NCBI RefSeq assembly: GCF_002217285.1
Contig: NZ_MUGW01000020.1
Location: forward strand, 62,001-126,000
DNA from: Flavobacterium hercynium
GTDB taxonomy: Bacteria; Bacteroidota; Bacteroidia; Flavobacteriales; Flavobacteriaceae
Direction of reading: 5' to 3'
Length of the DNA: 64,000 nucleotides
The first letter of the stretch is position 1. Each line of letters starts with the position of its first letter. Position numbers and translations under genes: made by a program. This document shows, in pieces, positions 8,556 through 18,795 of the stretch. The notes under the pieces are model-generated. The model saw only the letters and a program-made list of their open reading frames with translations, was not told where the DNA came from and searched no databases.

Positions 8556-10712
8556 ATGGCTAGAGATTTAAAATATACAAGAAATATTGGAATTGCTGCT
8601 CACATTGATGCTGGTAAAACAACAACAACTGAGCGTATCCTTTTTTATACTGGAAAGTCACATAAAATTGGTGAAGTACACGATGGTGCTGCAACAATGG
8701 ACTGGATGGCTCAAGAACAAGAAAGAGGTATTACAATTACTTCGGCTGCGACAACTTGTGAGTGGAATTTTCCTACTGAGCAAGGTAAGCTTTTGCCTGA
8801 GTCTTTGCCTTACCACTTTAATATTATTGATACTCCTGGACACGTTGACTTTACTGTAGAGGTAAACCGTTCGTTACGTGTACTTGATGGTTTAGTTTTC
8901 TTATTTAGTGCTGTTGATGGTGTTGAGCCTCAGTCAGAAACTAACTGGAGACTTGCTGATCAATATAGAGTTCCTAGAATGGGATTCGTTAATAAAATGG
9001 ATCGTCAAGGATCTAACTTTTTGGCAGTTTGTCAACAAGTTCGTGATATGTTAAAGTCAAATGCTGTTGCGATCACTTTGCCAATTGGTGAGGAGAATGA
9101 TTTCAAAGGTGTTGTGGATTTAGTAAAAAATCAAGCTATCATTTGGCATGATGCTACTCAAGGGGCAACTTTTGATATAGTTGATATTCCTGCTGATATG
9201 GTTGCTGAAGTTAAAGAATACAGATCTATTCTTATTGAAGCAGTTGCTGATTATGATGAAAATCTTTTAGAGAAATTCATGGAAGATGAAAGCTCTATTA
9301 CAGAAGAAGAAATCAACAACGCTTTAAGAGCGGCTACTATGGATATGGCAATCATTCCTATGATCGCTGGTTCTTCTTTCAAAAACAAAGGAGTTCAATT
9401 CATGTTAGATGCAGTATGTAAATATTTGCCTTCTCCAATGGATAAGGAAGGTATTGAAGGTATTCATCCTGATGATGCTGAGTTATTAGAAGAAGATCAA
9501 ACTAAAATCTTGCGTAAGCCAGATGTAAAAGAGCCGTTCGCTGCTTTAGCATTTAAAATTGCTACTGACCCATTCGTAGGTCGTTTAGCTTTCTTCCGTG
9601 CTTATTCTGGTCGTTTAGATGCTGGTTCTTATGTTTTGAATACTCGTTCTGGTAATAAAGAAAGAATTTCTCGTATCTACCAAATGCACGCTAATAAACA
9701 AAATCCAATCGAATTTATTGAGGCTGGAGATATTGGAGCTGCTGTTGGATTTAAAGATATTAAAACTGGAGATACATTGTGTGATGAAAAACACCCAATT
9801 ATTCTTGAGTCTATGAAATTCCCTGCACCGGTAATTGGTATTGCAATTGAGCCTAAAACTAAAGCTGACGTTGATAAAATGGGTATGGCTTTAGCTAAAT
9901 TAGCTGAAGAAGATCCAACATTTACTGTTAGAACTGACGAGGCTTCTGGACAAACTATTATCTCAGGTATGGGTGAGCTTCACTTAGATATCTTAGTTGA
10001 TCGTATGAAACGTGAATTTAAAGTTGAAGTAAACCAAGGTGAGCCTCAAGTTGAATACAAAGAAGCGTTTACAAGAACTGCTACGCATAGAGAAACTTAC
10101 AAGAAACAATCAGGGGGTCGTGGTAAATTCGGTGATATCGTATTTACACTTGAGCCAGCTGATGAAGTTGATGGTAAAGTTCCTGTTGGATTACAGTTTA
10201 TTAATGCAGTAAAAGGTGGTAACGTTCCTAAAGAATATATTCCATCTGTAGAAAAAGGTTTCCGTGAAGCTATGAAAACTGGTCCTTTGGCTGGTTATCA
10301 AGTGGATAGTTTGAAAGTAACTTTGACAGACGGATCTTTCCACCCTGTCGATTCTGATGCTCTTTCTTTTGAATTAGCTGCAAGAATGGGTTACAGAGAA
10401 GTGGCTAAGGCTGCTGGAGCAATTATTCTTGAGCCAATCATGAAAATGGAGGTTATTACACCTGAAGAAAATATGGGAGATATCGTAGGAGATATTAACC
10501 GTCGTAGAGGTCAGGTTAATGACATGGGTGATAGAAATGGTGCTAAAACTATTAAGGCTGATGTGCCATTATCAGAAATGTTTGGATATGTAACAACATT
10601 AAGAACATTATCTTCTGGTAGAGCTACTTCAACAATGGAGTTTTCTCACTATGCAGAAACACCTTCTAATATTTCAGAAGCGGTAATTAAAAAAGCAAAA
10701 GGTAACGCTTAA
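8556..10712 (+). CDS. fusA: Elongation factor G
   Basis: This 718-residue translational GTPase moves tRNA-mRNA through the ribosome and helps recycle ribosomes. GTPase motifs are clear: AHIDAGKTT (G1) near the N-terminus, DTPGHVDF (G3) and NKMD (G4). Domains II-V follow, with the domain IV motif [10 protein letters not shown] and the C-terminal [15 protein letters not shown]. It lies between rpsG and rpsJ. The usual tuf gene is absent from this operon and from the window. Length and motifs show no degeneration, so this is the housekeeping copy. Confidence 0.97.
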   Translation: MARDLKYTRNIGIAAHIDAGKTTTTERILFYTGKSHKIGEVHDGAATMDWMAQEQERGITITSAATTCEWNFPTEQGKLLPESLPYHFNIIDTPGHVDFTVEVNRSLRVLDGLVFLFSAVDGVEPQSETNWRLADQYRVPRMGFVNKMDRQGSNFLAVCQQVRDMLKSNAVAITLPIGEENDFKGVVDLVKNQAIIWHDATQGATFDIVDIPADMVAEVKEYRSILIEAVADYDENLLEKFMEDESSITEEEINNALRAATMDMAIIPMIAGSSFKNKGVQFMLDAVCKYLPSPMDKEGIEGIHPDDAELLEEDQTKILRKPDVKEPFAALAFKIATDPFVGRLAFFRAYSGRLDAGSYVLNTRSGNKERISRIYQMHANKQNPIEFIEAGDIGAAVGFKDIKTGDTLCDEKHPIILESMKFPAPVIGIAIEPKTKADVDKMGMALAKLAEEDPTFTVRTDEASGQTIISGMGELHLDILVDRMKREFKVEVNQGEPQVEYKEAFTRTATHRETYKKQSGGRGKFGDIVFTLEPADEVDGKVPVGLQFINAVKGGNVPKEYIPSVEKGFREAMKTGPLAGYQVDSLKVTLTDGSFHPVDSDALSFELAARMGYREVAKAAGAIILEPIMKMEVITPEENMGDIVGDINRRRGQVNDMGDRNGAKTIKADVPLSEMFGYVTTLRTLSSGRATSTMEFSHYAETPSNISEAVIKKAKGNA

Positions 10713-10723
10713 TTCTTAAGAAA

Positions 10724-11029
10724 ATGAGTCAAAAAATCAGAATAAAACTAAAATCTTACGATCATATGTTGGTAGATAAGTCTGCTGAAAAGATTGTAAA
10801 AACAGTAAAAACTACTGGAGCAGTTGTAACAGGTCCAATTCCTTTGCCAACTCACAAAAAACTTTTCACTGTATTACGTTCTCCGCACGTTAACAAAAAA
10901 GCGAGAGAGCAATTTGAAGTAATGTCATACAAGAGATTGATTGATATTTATTCATCTTCATCTAAAACAATTGATGCATTAATGAAACTTGAATTGCCAA
11001 GTGGAGTTGAAGTAGAAATAAAAGTATAA
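10724..11029 (+). CDS. rpsJ: 30S ribosomal protein S10
   Basis: This 101-residue 30S head protein is also known elsewhere as NusE, a partner of NusB/NusG in antitermination. The sequence [20 protein letters not shown] and [20 protein letters not shown] are characteristic. It is the last gene of the str operon here, 11 bases after fusA. It is cut off from rplC by a strong terminator and a 391-base gap, unlike the classical S10 operon where it leads rplC. Confidence 0.97.
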
Positions 11030-11052
11030 TTTTTTGTTATATTTTTTAATAG

Positions 11053-11082
11053 AAAGCGAGACAGAAATGTCTCGCTTTTTTT
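11053..11082 (+). terminator. Rho-independent terminator of the str operon
   Basis: An 11-bp perfect stem (AAAGCGAGACA/TGTCTCGCTTT) is capped by a GAAA tetraloop and followed by a T tract. It begins about 25 bases after the rpsJ stop codon. Confidence 0.95.
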
Positions 11083-11320
11083 GTTTCATAATTTGTTTTT
11101 TAAGTTTTTATTTTTGGACTATTGTGAATGATTTTTTAGCGAAAGGCCTTTTGTTTAGAGGGTTGAGTGAGTTTTTATTGTGTTTTAAATTATGTTATTG
11201 TTAATCTTTGTGTGGTGTTTAATTAAGTTCTTGAAATTAATATTTATGCCAATGAGCTCTTTTTAAATGGTGCTTTTGTTCTTTACTTTTGATTATGAGC
11301 GATTTAATTTTTGTAACTGT
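11083..11320. other. Intergenic stretch between the str-operon terminator and the rplC promoter, no gene seen
   Basis: About 240 T-rich bases lie between the rpsJ terminator and the rplC promoter. I find no open frame with coding character, no RNA gene and no second clear promoter. Confidence 0.6.
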
Positions 11321-11351
11321 TTGGTATATTCAATTTTAATATATACTTTTG
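11321..11351 (+). promoter_or_regulatory. Promoter of the rplC (S10-cluster) operon
   Basis: TTG at 11321-11323 and TACTTTTG at 11344-11351 are separated by 20 bases and match the Bacteroidetes promoter pattern. The predicted start is near 11355, giving a leader of about 65 bases. Confidence 0.8.
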
Positions 11352-11354
11352 CAC

Positions 11355-11394
11355 TCCCTGTTTGGAAATTTCTGTTATTTTCAAATTGAAGGGA
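11355..11394 (+). promoter_or_regulatory. Structured leader of the rplC operon
   Basis: TCCCT (11355-11359) can pair with AGGGA (11390-11394). Inside it TTTGGAAA (11361-11368) pairs with TTTTCAAA (11378-11385) with one G-T wobble. The structure starts at the predicted 5' end of the mRNA. Position suggests autoregulation by an encoded protein such as L4, as known in enterobacteria, but nothing here proves it. Confidence 0.45.
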
Positions 11395-11420
11395 ATTTTA
11401 GTAATTAATAATTAATATTT

Positions 11421-12038
11421 ATGTCTGGGTTAATTGGTAAAAAAATCGGCATGACTAGCATTTTCGACGAAAACGGGAAAAACATTCCTTGTACAGTAAT
11501 CGAAGCTGGGCCGTGTGTTGTTACCCAAGTCAGAACCAAAGGTGTTGACGGGTACGAAGCGTTGCAACTTGGTTTCGATGACAAAAACGAGAAACATTCC
11601 ACTAAAGCTGCTTTAGGGCACTTTAAAAAAGCTGGAACTGTTGCTAAGAAAAAAGTCGTTGAATTTCAAGATTTTGCAACTGAACAAAAATTAGGAGATC
11701 TTATTGATGTTTCTATTTTTGCTGAAGGAGAATTTGTAGATGTACAAGGTGTGTCTAAAGGTAAAGGTTTTCAAGGGGTTGTTAAACGTCACGGATTTGG
11801 TGGTGTAGGACAAGCAACTCACGGTCAACATAACCGTTTAAGAGCGCCAGGTTCTGTAGGAGCTTCTTCTTATCCATCTAGAGTATTCAAAGGAATGCGT
11901 ATGGCTGGAAGAATGGGAGGAGACAATGTAAAAGTTCAAAACCTTAGAGTTTTAAAAGTGGTTGCTGAAAAGAACCTACTTGTTATTAAAGGATGTGTTC
12001 CTGGACATAAAAACTCTTATGTAATCATTCAGAAGTAA
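11421..12038 (+). CDS. rplC: 50S ribosomal protein L3
   Basis: This 205-residue protein binds 23S rRNA near the peptidyl-transferase centre and is an early assembly protein. The N-terminus [15 protein letters not shown] and the extension [20 protein letters not shown], which reaches the catalytic centre, are typical. It opens the S10-type operon behind its own promoter. Its stop codon overlaps the rplD ATG by one base (TAATG), which implies translational coupling. Confidence 0.97.
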   Translation: MSGLIGKKIGMTSIFDENGKNIPCTVIEAGPCVVTQVRTKGVDGYEALQLGFDDKNEKHSTKAALGHFKKAGTVAKKKVVEFQDFATEQKLGDLIDVSIFAEGEFVDVQGVSKGKGFQGVVKRHGFGGVGQATHGQHNRLRAPGSVGASSYPSRVFKGMRMAGRMGGDNVKVQNLRVLKVVAEKNLLVIKGCVPGHKNSYVIIQK

Positions 12039-12667
12039 TGGAAGTAAAAGTATTAGATTTCAACGGAAAAGATACTGGTAGAAAAGTTCAACTTTCTGAT
12101 TCAGTATTCGCAATTGAACCAAACAATCACGCTGTATACCTTGATGTTAAGCAATATCTTGCTAATCAAAGACAAGGAACTCACAAAGCAAAAGAAAGAG
12201 CTGAAGTGACAGGAAGTACGCGTAAGATTAAAAAACAAAAAGGAACAGGTACTGCTCGTGCGGGAAGTATCAAAAATCCATTGTTTAAAGGTGGTGGAAC
12301 AATTTTTGGACCAAGACCAAGAAGTTATTCATTTAAATTGAATAAAAGCTTGAAAAGATTGGCTAGAAAATCAGCTTTCTCAATCAAAGCAAAAGAGTCG
12401 AATATTATCGTTCTTGAAGACTTTAATTTTGAAGCGCCAAACACTAAAAATTTCATTAACGTTTTGAAAGCTTTAGGGTTAGAAAATAAAAAATCTCTAT
12501 TTGTGTTGGGAGAGTCAAATAAAAATGTATATTTGTCGTCACGCAATTTAAAGGCTTCTAATGTCGTAACTAGCTCAGAATTAAGCACTTACGCTATTTT
12601 AAACACTAACAATTTAGTGCTTTTAGAAGGTTCTTTGGAGTTAATCGAAGAAAATTTAAGCAAATAA
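12038..12667 (+). CDS. rplD: 50S ribosomal protein L4
   Basis: This 209-residue protein lines the peptide exit tunnel with its extended loop (here about residues 45-100, containing [20 protein letters not shown]). In enterobacteria it also represses the S10 operon by binding the leader. The start ATG overlaps the rplC stop. The sequence [20 protein letters not shown] and the C-terminal Rossmann-like half are intact. Confidence 0.96.
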   Translation: MEVKVLDFNGKDTGRKVQLSDSVFAIEPNNHAVYLDVKQYLANQRQGTHKAKERAEVTGSTRKIKKQKGTGTARAGSIKNPLFKGGGTIFGPRPRSYSFKLNKSLKRLARKSAFSIKAKESNIIVLEDFNFEAPNTKNFINVLKALGLENKKSLFVLGESNKNVYLSSRNLKASNVVTSSELSTYAILNTNNLVLLEGSLELIEENLSK

Positions 12668-12674
12668 TAGGAGT

Positions 12675-12965
12675 ATGAGTATCATAATTAGACCTATAGT
12701 AACAGAAAAAGTAACCAAAGAAAGTGAAGTTTTAAACCGCTTCGGATTCGTTGTTGACAAAAAAGCAAACAAAGTTCAGATTAAGAAAGCTGTTGAAGCT
12801 GCTTATGGAGTAACTATAGTTTCAGTTAACACGATGAACGTAAGACCGGATAGAACTACAAAATACACTAAAAGTGGTTTGATCAGTGGAAAGACAAATG
12901 CAATTAAGAAAGCGATTGTTCAAGTACAAGAAGGAGAAACAATTGATTTTTACAACAATATCTAA
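12675..12965 (+). CDS. rplW: 50S ribosomal protein L23
   Basis: This 96-residue exit-tunnel protein forms the docking site for trigger factor and signal-recognition particle. The start MSIIIRPIVTEKVTKESE and the core NRFGFVVDKKANKVQIKKAV are typical. It lies seven bases after rplD and ten before rplB. Confidence 0.96.
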   Translation: MSIIIRPIVTEKVTKESEVLNRFGFVVDKKANKVQIKKAVEAAYGVTIVSVNTMNVRPDRTTKYTKSGLISGKTNAIKKAIVQVQEGETIDFYNNI

Positions 12966-12974
12966 GATAGAAAA

Positions 12975-13799
12975 ATGTCAGTAAGAAAATTAAAACCTAT
13001 TACCCCAGGTCAGCGATTTAGAGTTGTGAATGGTTATGACGCCATTACAACTGATAAGCCGGAACGCTCTTTGATAGCGCCGATAAAAAACTCTGGAGGT
13101 AGAAATAGTCAAGGAAAGATGACCATGCGTTATACGGGTGGTGGTCACAAGCAGAGATATCGTATCATTGATTTCAAAAGAACTAAAGACGGAATTCCGG
13201 CTACTGTGAAATCAATTGAATATGATCCAAATCGTACTGCATTTATCGCTTTATTAGCTTATGCTGATGGAGAGAAAACATACGTTATTGCTCAAAACGG
13301 ATTGAAAGTTGGTCAGAAATTAGTTTCTGGTCCTGAATCTCAACCTGAAATTGGTAATACATTGCCTTTAAGCAGAATTCCTTTAGGAACTGTTATCTCT
13401 TGTATTGAGTTACGTCCAGGTCAAGGTGCGGTAATCGCTCGTTCAGCTGGAACATTTGCTCAATTAATGGCAAGAGATGGAAAATACGCTACAATCAAAA
13501 TGCCATCTGGTGAAACAAGATTGATCTTGTTAACTTGTTCGGCTACAATTGGAGCTGTTTCTAATTCAGACCACCAATTAGTTGTATCTGGTAAAGCAGG
13601 TAGAACAAGATGGTTAGGAAGAAGACCTAGAACAAGACCTGTTGCAATGAACCCTGTTGATCACCCAATGGGTGGTGGAGAAGGACGTTCTTCTGGTGGA
13701 CATCCACGTTCAAGAAATGGAATACCAGCAAAAGGTTATAGAACTCGTTCTAAGAAAAACCCGAGTAACAAGTATATCGTAGAACGTAGAAAGAAATAA
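12975..13799 (+). CDS. rplB: 50S ribosomal protein L2
   Basis: This 274-residue protein is one of the oldest 23S rRNA binders and is needed for subunit joining and the peptidyl-transferase centre. It carries the OB and SH3-like domains and the C-terminal motif [20 protein letters not shown]. The histidine in HPMGGGEG is the universally conserved one. Confidence 0.97.
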   Translation: MSVRKLKPITPGQRFRVVNGYDAITTDKPERSLIAPIKNSGGRNSQGKMTMRYTGGGHKQRYRIIDFKRTKDGIPATVKSIEYDPNRTAFIALLAYADGEKTYVIAQNGLKVGQKLVSGPESQPEIGNTLPLSRIPLGTVISCIELRPGQGAVIARSAGTFAQLMARDGKYATIKMPSGETRLILLTCSATIGAVSNSDHQLVVSGKAGRTRWLGRRPRTRPVAMNPVDHPMGGGEGRSSGGHPRSRNGIPAKGYRTRSKKNPSNKYIVERRKK

Positions 13800-13805
13800 T
13801 AAGAT

Positions 13806-14084
13806 ATGGCACGTTCATTAAAAAAAGGACCTTTCGTTCATTATAAGTTAGACAAGAAAGTTCAGGAAAACGTAGAAAGTGGTAAAAATAGTGTAGTAAA
13901 GACTTGGTCTAGAGCTTCTATGATTACTCCAGATTTCGTTGGACAAACAATCGCAGTTCATAACGGTCGTCAATTTGTACCAGTTTACGTAACAGAAAAC
14001 ATGGTAGGTCACAAATTAGGAGAATTTTCACCAACTAGATCTTTTAGAGGTCATGCTGGAGCAAAAAATAAAGGTAAAAAATAA
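13806..14084 (+). CDS. rpsS: 30S ribosomal protein S19
   Basis: This 92-residue protein binds 16S rRNA in the head together with S13 and contacts the A-site region. [18 protein letters not shown] and [19 protein letters not shown] are diagnostic. It lies six bases after rplB. Confidence 0.97.
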
Positions 14085-14090
14085 GAAGCA

Positions 14091-14504
14091 ATGGGAGTTC
14101 GTAAAAGAGAAACAGCAGATGCGAGAAAAGAGGCTAATAAGTCTATTGCTTTCGCAAAATTGAATAACTGCCCTACTTCACCTAGAAAAATGCGCTTAGT
14201 AGCGGACTTGGTAAGAGGTCAGAAGGTAGAAAGAGCACTTAACATCTTAAGATTCAGTTCTAAAGAAGCTTCAAGAAAATTAGAAAAACTATTATTATCT
14301 GCAATCAACAACTGGGAGCAAAAAAATAGTGAAGGTAATTTAGAAGAAGCTGGATTATTTGTTAAAGAGATCAGAGTAGATGGTGGAATGATGTTAAAAA
14401 GACTTCGTCCAGCTCCACAAGGTCGTGCACACAGAATAAGAAAACGTTCTAACCACGTAACAATCGTGCTTGGAGCTATCAATAACACACAAAGCAATTC
14501 TTAA
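14091..14504 (+). CDS. rplV: 50S ribosomal protein L22
   Basis: This 137-residue protein extends a beta-hairpin into the exit tunnel next to L4. The hairpin motif [20 protein letters not shown] is present near the C-terminus. An N-terminal extension of about 15 residues relative to the enterobacterial protein is seen, as is usual in this phylum. Confidence 0.96.
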
Positions 14505-14509
14505 GCAGC

Positions 14510-15268
14510 ATGGGACAAAAGACAAATCCAATTGGAAATAGACTTGGTATCATCAGAGGATGGGACTCAAACTGGTATGGTGGAAATGATTACGGTGACA
14601 AACTTGCCGAAGATCACAAAATCAGAAAGTATATCCATGCTCGTTTATCAAAAGCTAGTGTATCAAAAGTAATCATCGAGAGAACTTTAAAGCTTGTAAC
14701 CGTTACTATCACTACTGCTAGACCTGGTATCATTATCGGAAAAGGTGGTCAAGAGGTAGACAAGTTAAAAGAGGAACTTAAGAAAGTTACTGATAAAGAG
14801 GTTCAAATTAACATCTTTGAAATTAAAAGACCTGAATTAGATGCTTATCTTGTGGCGACAAGCATCGCTCGTCAAATCGAAAGCCGTATTTCTTACAGAC
14901 GTGCAATCAAAATGGCTATTGCTGCTTCTATGCGTATGAACGCTGAAGGTATCAAAGTTTTGATTTCTGGTCGTTTGAATGGTGCAGAGATGGCACGTTC
15001 AGAAGGTTTCAAAGAGGGAAGAATTCCTCTATCAACTTTCAGAGCTGATATTGATTATGCTTTGGCAGAAGCTCACACTACTTACGGTAGAATGGGTATC
15101 AAAGTATGGATCATGAAAGGTGAAGTTTATGGAAAGAGAGATCTTTCTCCACTTGCAGGAATGGATAAAAAACAATCTGGAACTGGTGGTGGTAAAGGTG
15201 GAGATGCCCCTAGAGGTAAATCTAACTTTAATAAAGGTGGAAAACCAGACGCTCGTAAAAGAAAGTAA
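14510..15268 (+). CDS. rpsC: 30S ribosomal protein S3
   Basis: This 252-residue protein lines the mRNA entry channel and contributes to helicase activity of the ribosome. The KH domain carries the GXXG loop ([15 protein letters not shown]). The C-terminal domain contains [20 protein letters not shown]. The last 40 or so residues form a Gly/Lys-rich tail ([19 protein letters not shown]) longer than in Escherichia coli, a feature common in Bacteroidota. Confidence 0.97.
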
Positions 15269-15287
15269 ATTTTTAAACTAAAGAAAA

Positions 15288-15713
15288 ATGTTACAGCCTA
15301 AAAGAACAAAATACCGTAAGGTACAAAAAGGTAAAATGAAAGGTAACTCTCAAAGAGGGCATGAACTTTCTAATGGAATGTTTGGTATTAAATCTGTACA
15401 TGAAGATGGAATGTTCTTAACGTCTCGTCAAATCGAAGCTGCGCGTATTGCTGCAACTCGTTTTATGAAGAGAGAAGGACAATTATGGATCAAAATATTT
15501 CCAGACAAACCAATTACTAAGAAGCCTCTTGAGGTACGTATGGGTAAAGGTAAAGGTGCCGTTGAATATTGGGCTGCCGTTGTTAAACCCGGAAGAATTA
15601 TGTTTGAAGTTGGAGGAGTTCCTTTGTCAGTTGCAAAAGAGGCGTTACGTCTTGCAGCTCAAAAGCTTCCAGTAAAAACTAAGTTCGTCGTTGCTAGAGA
15701 TTTCGAAGCATAA
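15288..15713 (+). CDS. rplP: 50S ribosomal protein L16
   Basis: This 141-residue protein helps position A-site tRNA on the large subunit. [19 protein letters not shown] and [20 protein letters not shown] are diagnostic. It lies 19 bases after rpsC. Confidence 0.97.
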   Translation: MLQPKRTKYRKVQKGKMKGNSQRGHELSNGMFGIKSVHEDGMFLTSRQIEAARIAATRFMKREGQLWIKIFPDKPITKKPLEVRMGKGKGAVEYWAAVVKPGRIMFEVGGVPLSVAKEALRLAAQKLPVKTKFVVARDFEA

Positions 15714-15726
15714 TTAATAGTATATT

Positions 15727-15918
15727 ATGAAACAATCAGAAATAAAAGATCTTTCTGCAGCGGAGTTGCAAGAAAAACTTAGTCAAACTAAGAAGATATA
15801 TGCTGACCTAAAAATGGCCCACGCTATTTCTCCAATTGAGAACCCACTTCAAATTAGAAGTGTAAGAAGAACAGTTGCAAGATTGGCTACAGAGCTAACT
15901 AAAAGAGAGTTACAATAA
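15727..15918 (+). CDS. rpmC: 50S ribosomal protein L29
   Basis: This 63-residue, two-helix protein sits near the exit tunnel beside L23. MKQSEIKDLSAAELQEKL and the C-terminal IRSVRRTVARLATELTKREL fit the family in length and pattern. Confidence 0.95.
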   Translation: MKQSEIKDLSAAELQEKLSQTKKIYADLKMAHAISPIENPLQIRSVRRTVARLATELTKRELQ

Positions 15919-15935
15919 TTGTATTCTGCTGAAAG

Positions 15936-16196
15936 ATGGAAGAAAAAAGAAATTTAAGAAAAGAAAGAATAGGTGTTGTTACTTCAAATAAAATGGATAA
16001 ATCTATTGTTATTGCTGAAGTAAGAAGAGTAAAACACCCATTATACGGTAAGTTCGTGTTGAAAACAAAGAAATACGTTGCACACGACGAAACAAACGAC
16101 TGTAACATTGGAGATACTGTAAGAATTAGCGAAACGCGTCCTTTAAGTAAAACAAAATGTTGGAGATTAGTTGAAATCTTAGAAAGAGCTAAATAA
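15936..16196 (+). CDS. rpsQ: 30S ribosomal protein S17
   Basis: This 86-residue OB-fold protein binds 16S rRNA helices in the body of the 30S subunit. [20 protein letters not shown] and [20 protein letters not shown] are typical. It lies 17 bases after rpmC and two before rplN. Confidence 0.96.
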   Translation: MEEKRNLRKERIGVVTSNKMDKSIVIAEVRRVKHPLYGKFVLKTKKYVAHDETNDCNIGDTVRISETRPLSKTKCWRLVEILERAK

Positions 16197-16198
16197 TT

Positions 16199-16567
16199 AT
16201 GGTACAACAGGAATCAAGACTAAAAGTAGCAGATAACACGGGAGCAAAAGAAGTTTTAACTATCCGTGTTTTAGGAGGTACCAAAAGAAGGTATGCCTCT
16301 GTTGGTGACAAGATTGTAGTATCTATTAAAGATGCAACTCCTAACGGTAACGTTAAAAAAGGAGCTGTTTCAACTGCAGTTGTTGTACGTACCAAAAAAG
16401 AAGTGAGAAGAGCTGATGGTTCTTATATCCGTTTCGATGATAATGCATGTGTTCTTTTGAACGCTGCAGGGGAAATGAGAGGAACTCGTGTTTTTGGTCC
16501 GGTAGCAAGAGAACTTCGTGAAAAACAATTCATGAAAATTGTATCATTAGCACCAGAAGTGCTTTAA
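16199..16567 (+). CDS. rplN: 50S ribosomal protein L14
   Basis: This 122-residue protein forms an intersubunit bridge and is the target of the silencing factor Rsf[21 protein letters not shown] and [20 protein letters not shown] are diagnostic. Confidence 0.97.
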
Positions 16568-16578
16568 TTCGTTTTAAG

Positions 16579-16893
16579 ATGATAAAGCTAAAAATAAAAT
16601 CAGGAGATATCGTAAGAGTTATTGCTGGAGACCATAAAGGTGCTGAAGGTAAAGTTTTACGTGTTTACCGTGAGAAAAATAAAGCGATAGTTGAAGGTGT
16701 AAACATGGTTTCGAAACATACAAAACCAAGTGCTAAAAACCCTCAAGGTGGTATCGTTAAGAAAGAAGCTTCTATACAAATATCTAACATTTCACTAATT
16801 GATCCTAAAACAAAGGAAACAACTAGAGTTGGTATTAGAGTAGAAGGAGATAAGAAAGTAAGATTTTCAAAAAAATCTAATCAAGTACTATAG
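16579..16893 (+). CDS. rplX: 50S ribosomal protein L24
   Basis: This 104-residue KOW-domain protein is an assembly initiator for the 50S subunit. [20 protein letters not shown] is the KOW motif and [19 protein letters not shown] follows. It lies 11 bases after rplN and two before rplE. Confidence 0.96.
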   Translation: MIKLKIKSGDIVRVIAGDHKGAEGKVLRVYREKNKAIVEGVNMVSKHTKPSAKNPQGGIVKKEASIQISNISLIDPKTKETTRVGIRVEGDKKVRFSKKSNQVL

Positions 16894-16895
16894 TA

Positions 16896-17447
16896 ATGGC
16901 ATATACACCTAGACTAAAAGAAGAATATAAGAGTAGAGTAATCTCTGCTCTTAAAGAGGAATTCGGATATACAAACGTAATGCAAGTTCCTAAATTGGAA
17001 AAAATCGTTTTGAGCCGTGGAGTTGGTGCAGCTGTATCTGATAAAAAACTTATTGACTATGCAGTTGATGAGTTAACAAAGATCACTGGACAAAAAGCAG
17101 TATCTACAATTTCAAAGAAAGACGTTGCGTCTTTCAAATTGAGAAAAGGGATGCCTATTGGAGCAAAAGTTACTTTACGTGGTGAAAGAATGTATGAGTT
17201 TTTAGATAGACTTATTACTTCTGCTTTACCACGCGTTAGAGATTTTGGTGGTATCAAAGCTACTGGTTTCGACGGAAGAGGAAATTACAATCTTGGAGTT
17301 TTAGAGCAAATCATTTTCCCAGAAATTGATATTGACAAAGTAAACAAAATTTCAGGAATGGATATTACATTTGTTACTACTGCTCAAACAGACAAGGAAG
17401 CAAAGTCATTATTGGCTGAATTAGGATTACCTTTTAAAAAGAATTAA
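16896..17447 (+). CDS. rplE: 50S ribosomal protein L5
   Basis: This 183-residue protein binds 5S rRNA and contacts P-site tRNA. The motifs [39 protein letters not shown] and [18 protein letters not shown] are diagnostic. It lies three bases before rpsN. Confidence 0.97.
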   Translation: MAYTPRLKEEYKSRVISALKEEFGYTNVMQVPKLEKIVLSRGVGAAVSDKKLIDYAVDELTKITGQKAVSTISKKDVASFKLRKGMPIGAKVTLRGERMYEFLDRLITSALPRVRDFGGIKATGFDGRGNYNLGVLEQIIFPEIDIDKVNKISGMDITFVTTAQTDKEAKSLLAELGLPFKKN

Positions 17448-17450
17448 GAC

Positions 17451-17720
17451 ATGGCTAAAGAATCAATGAAAGCCCGTGAGGTGAAAAGAGAGAAAACGGT
17501 AGCTAAGTATGCTGAGAAAAGAAAAGCTTTGAAAGAAGCTGGAGATTTTGAAGGTTTACAAAAATTACCTAAAAATGCTTCACCAGTTCGTTTACACAAT
17601 CGTTGTAAATTAACAGGTAGACCAAGAGGTTATATCCGTCAATTTGGTATTTCACGTGTAACTTTCCGTGAGATGGCTAATAATGGGTTAATTCCTGGTG
17701 TTAAAAAGGCATCTTGGTAA
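17451..17720 (+). CDS. rpsN: 30S ribosomal protein S14, long zinc-independent form
   Basis: This 89-residue protein of the 30S head is the long form. The short zinc-binding form has two CxxC pairs; here only one cysteine is present, in [19 protein letters not shown], so no zinc site can form. The C-terminal [20 protein letters not shown] is typical. The TTG near its 3' end also serves as the -33 element of the downstream promoter. It ends the first half of the spc cluster: a promoter and hairpin separate it from rpsH. Confidence 0.96.
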   Translation: MAKESMKAREVKREKTVAKYAEKRKALKEAGDFEGLQKLPKNASPVRLHNRCKLTGRPRGYIRQFGISRVTFREMANNGLIPGVKKASW

Positions 17721-17744
17721 TCTCGCAAAAAGTTAGTACTTTTG
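17714..17744 (+). promoter_or_regulatory. Internal promoter in front of rpsH
   Basis: TTG at 17714-17716, within the last codons of rpsN, and TACTTTTG at 17737-17744 are 20 bases apart and match the Bacteroidetes consensus. Transcription should start near 17748, about 77 bases before rpsH. Confidence 0.7.
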
Positions 17745-17776
17745 CAAACCAAAAAATAATTTTAATTGATTAAAGG

Positions 17777-17800
17777 TTCGGGAGGCGAGTGCCTCCCGAA
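17777..17800 (+). promoter_or_regulatory. Strong hairpin in the rpsH leader
   Basis: TTCGGGAGGC and GCCTCCCGAA form a perfect 10-bp stem with a GAGT loop, very GC-rich for this genome. There is no T tract after it, so it is not a standard terminator. Its place between a promoter and rpsH suggests a leader element, for instance a binding site for an encoded ribosomal protein. Confidence 0.6.
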
Positions 17801-17824
17801 AACCGTAGTCGCAATCAAATACAT

Positions 17825-18223
17825 ATGTATACAGATCCTATTGCAGATTATTTGACTAGAGTTCGTAACGCTGTGGCTGCAAACCACAAAGTTGTTGAAA
17901 TTCCAGCTTCTAATCTAAAAAAAGAAATAACTAAGATCTTATTTGATCAAGGTTATATCTTGAGTTACAAATTTGAGGACAACACCGTTCAGGGTTCAAT
18001 CAAAATCGCTTTGAAGTATGATAAAGATACTAAAGAGCCTGTAATTAAAGATATCCAAAGAATTAGTAAACCTGGTTTACGTAAATACGCAGGTGCTGCC
18101 AAATTACCAAGAATCCTTAACGGATTAGGAATTGCTATTGTTTCTACATCAAAAGGTTTGATGACTGGAAAACAAGCTAAGCAATTAAATGTAGGTGGTG
18201 AAGTAATTTGTTACGTATACTAA
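17825..18223 (+). CDS. rpsH: 30S ribosomal protein S8
   Basis: This 132-residue protein is a primary 16S rRNA binder and, in Escherichia coli, the repressor of the spc operon. MYTDPIADYLTRVRNAVAAN and GLGIAIVSTSKGLMTGKQAK are diagnostic. An upstream in-frame ATG at 17789 lies inside the leader hairpin and would add 12 unrelated residues, so I take the ATG at 17825. Confidence 0.96.
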   Translation: MYTDPIADYLTRVRNAVAANHKVVEIPASNLKKEITKILFDQGYILSYKFEDNTVQGSIKIALKYDKDTKEPVIKDIQRISKPGLRKYAGAAKLPRILNGLGIAIVSTSKGLMTGKQAKQLNVGGEVICYVY

Positions 18224-18241
18224 TTTTAAAGACTAAATAAG

Positions 18242-18784
18242 ATGTCAAGAATAGGTAAAAGCCCAATTGTAGTTCCTGCTGGAGTAACTGTAGAAGTTAA
18301 AGAAGGTATTATTACAGTAAAAGGAAAAAAAGGTCAACTAACTCAGGAGTTTTCGGACGTAACTGTAAAAGTTGAAGGCGATCAAGTACAAGTTGAAAGA
18401 TCGTCTGATCATAAAGACCAAAGAGCAAAACACGGATTATACAGATCATTAATCAATAACATGATTATTGGTGTAAATGAAGGTTTTACAAAAGAACTTG
18501 AATTAGTTGGAGTTGGTTATAGAGCTTCAAACCAAGGTCAAAAATTAGATTTAGCTCTTGGATATTCTCACAATATTGTTTTAGAAATTGCTCCAGAAGT
18601 AGCTTTAGAAACAATATCTGAAAAAGGTAAAAACCCTATCGTAAAATTAACATCATTTGACAAACAACTTTTAGGACAGGTTGCTGCGAAAATCAGAGGT
18701 TTCCGTAAGCCTGAGCCATACAAAGGAAAAGGTGTTAAATTTGTGGGTGAAGTATTAAGAAGAAAAGCAGGTAAATCAGCTTAA
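18242..18784 (+). CDS. rplF: 50S ribosomal protein L6
   Basis: This 180-residue protein with two related domains lies near the factor-binding site of the 50S subunit. [40 protein letters not shown] and [20 protein letters not shown] are diagnostic. Confidence 0.97.
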   Translation: MSRIGKSPIVVPAGVTVEVKEGIITVKGKKGQLTQEFSDVTVKVEGDQVQVERSSDHKDQRAKHGLYRSLINNMIIGVNEGFTKELELVGVGYRASNQGQKLDLALGYSHNIVLEIAPEVALETISEKGKNPIVKLTSFDKQLLGQVAAKIRGFRKPEPYKGKGVKFVGEVLRRKAGKSA

Positions 18785-18795
18785 AAAATAAGATT

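Noticed and set aside
8587..8859. Alternative-frame open reading frame inside fusA
   Set aside because: It is low-complexity in another frame of the EF-G G domain, with no independent support.
17777..17800. Reading the rpsH-leader hairpin as a transcription terminator
   Set aside because: There is no T tract after the stem and the ribosomal cluster continues; a leader element fits better.
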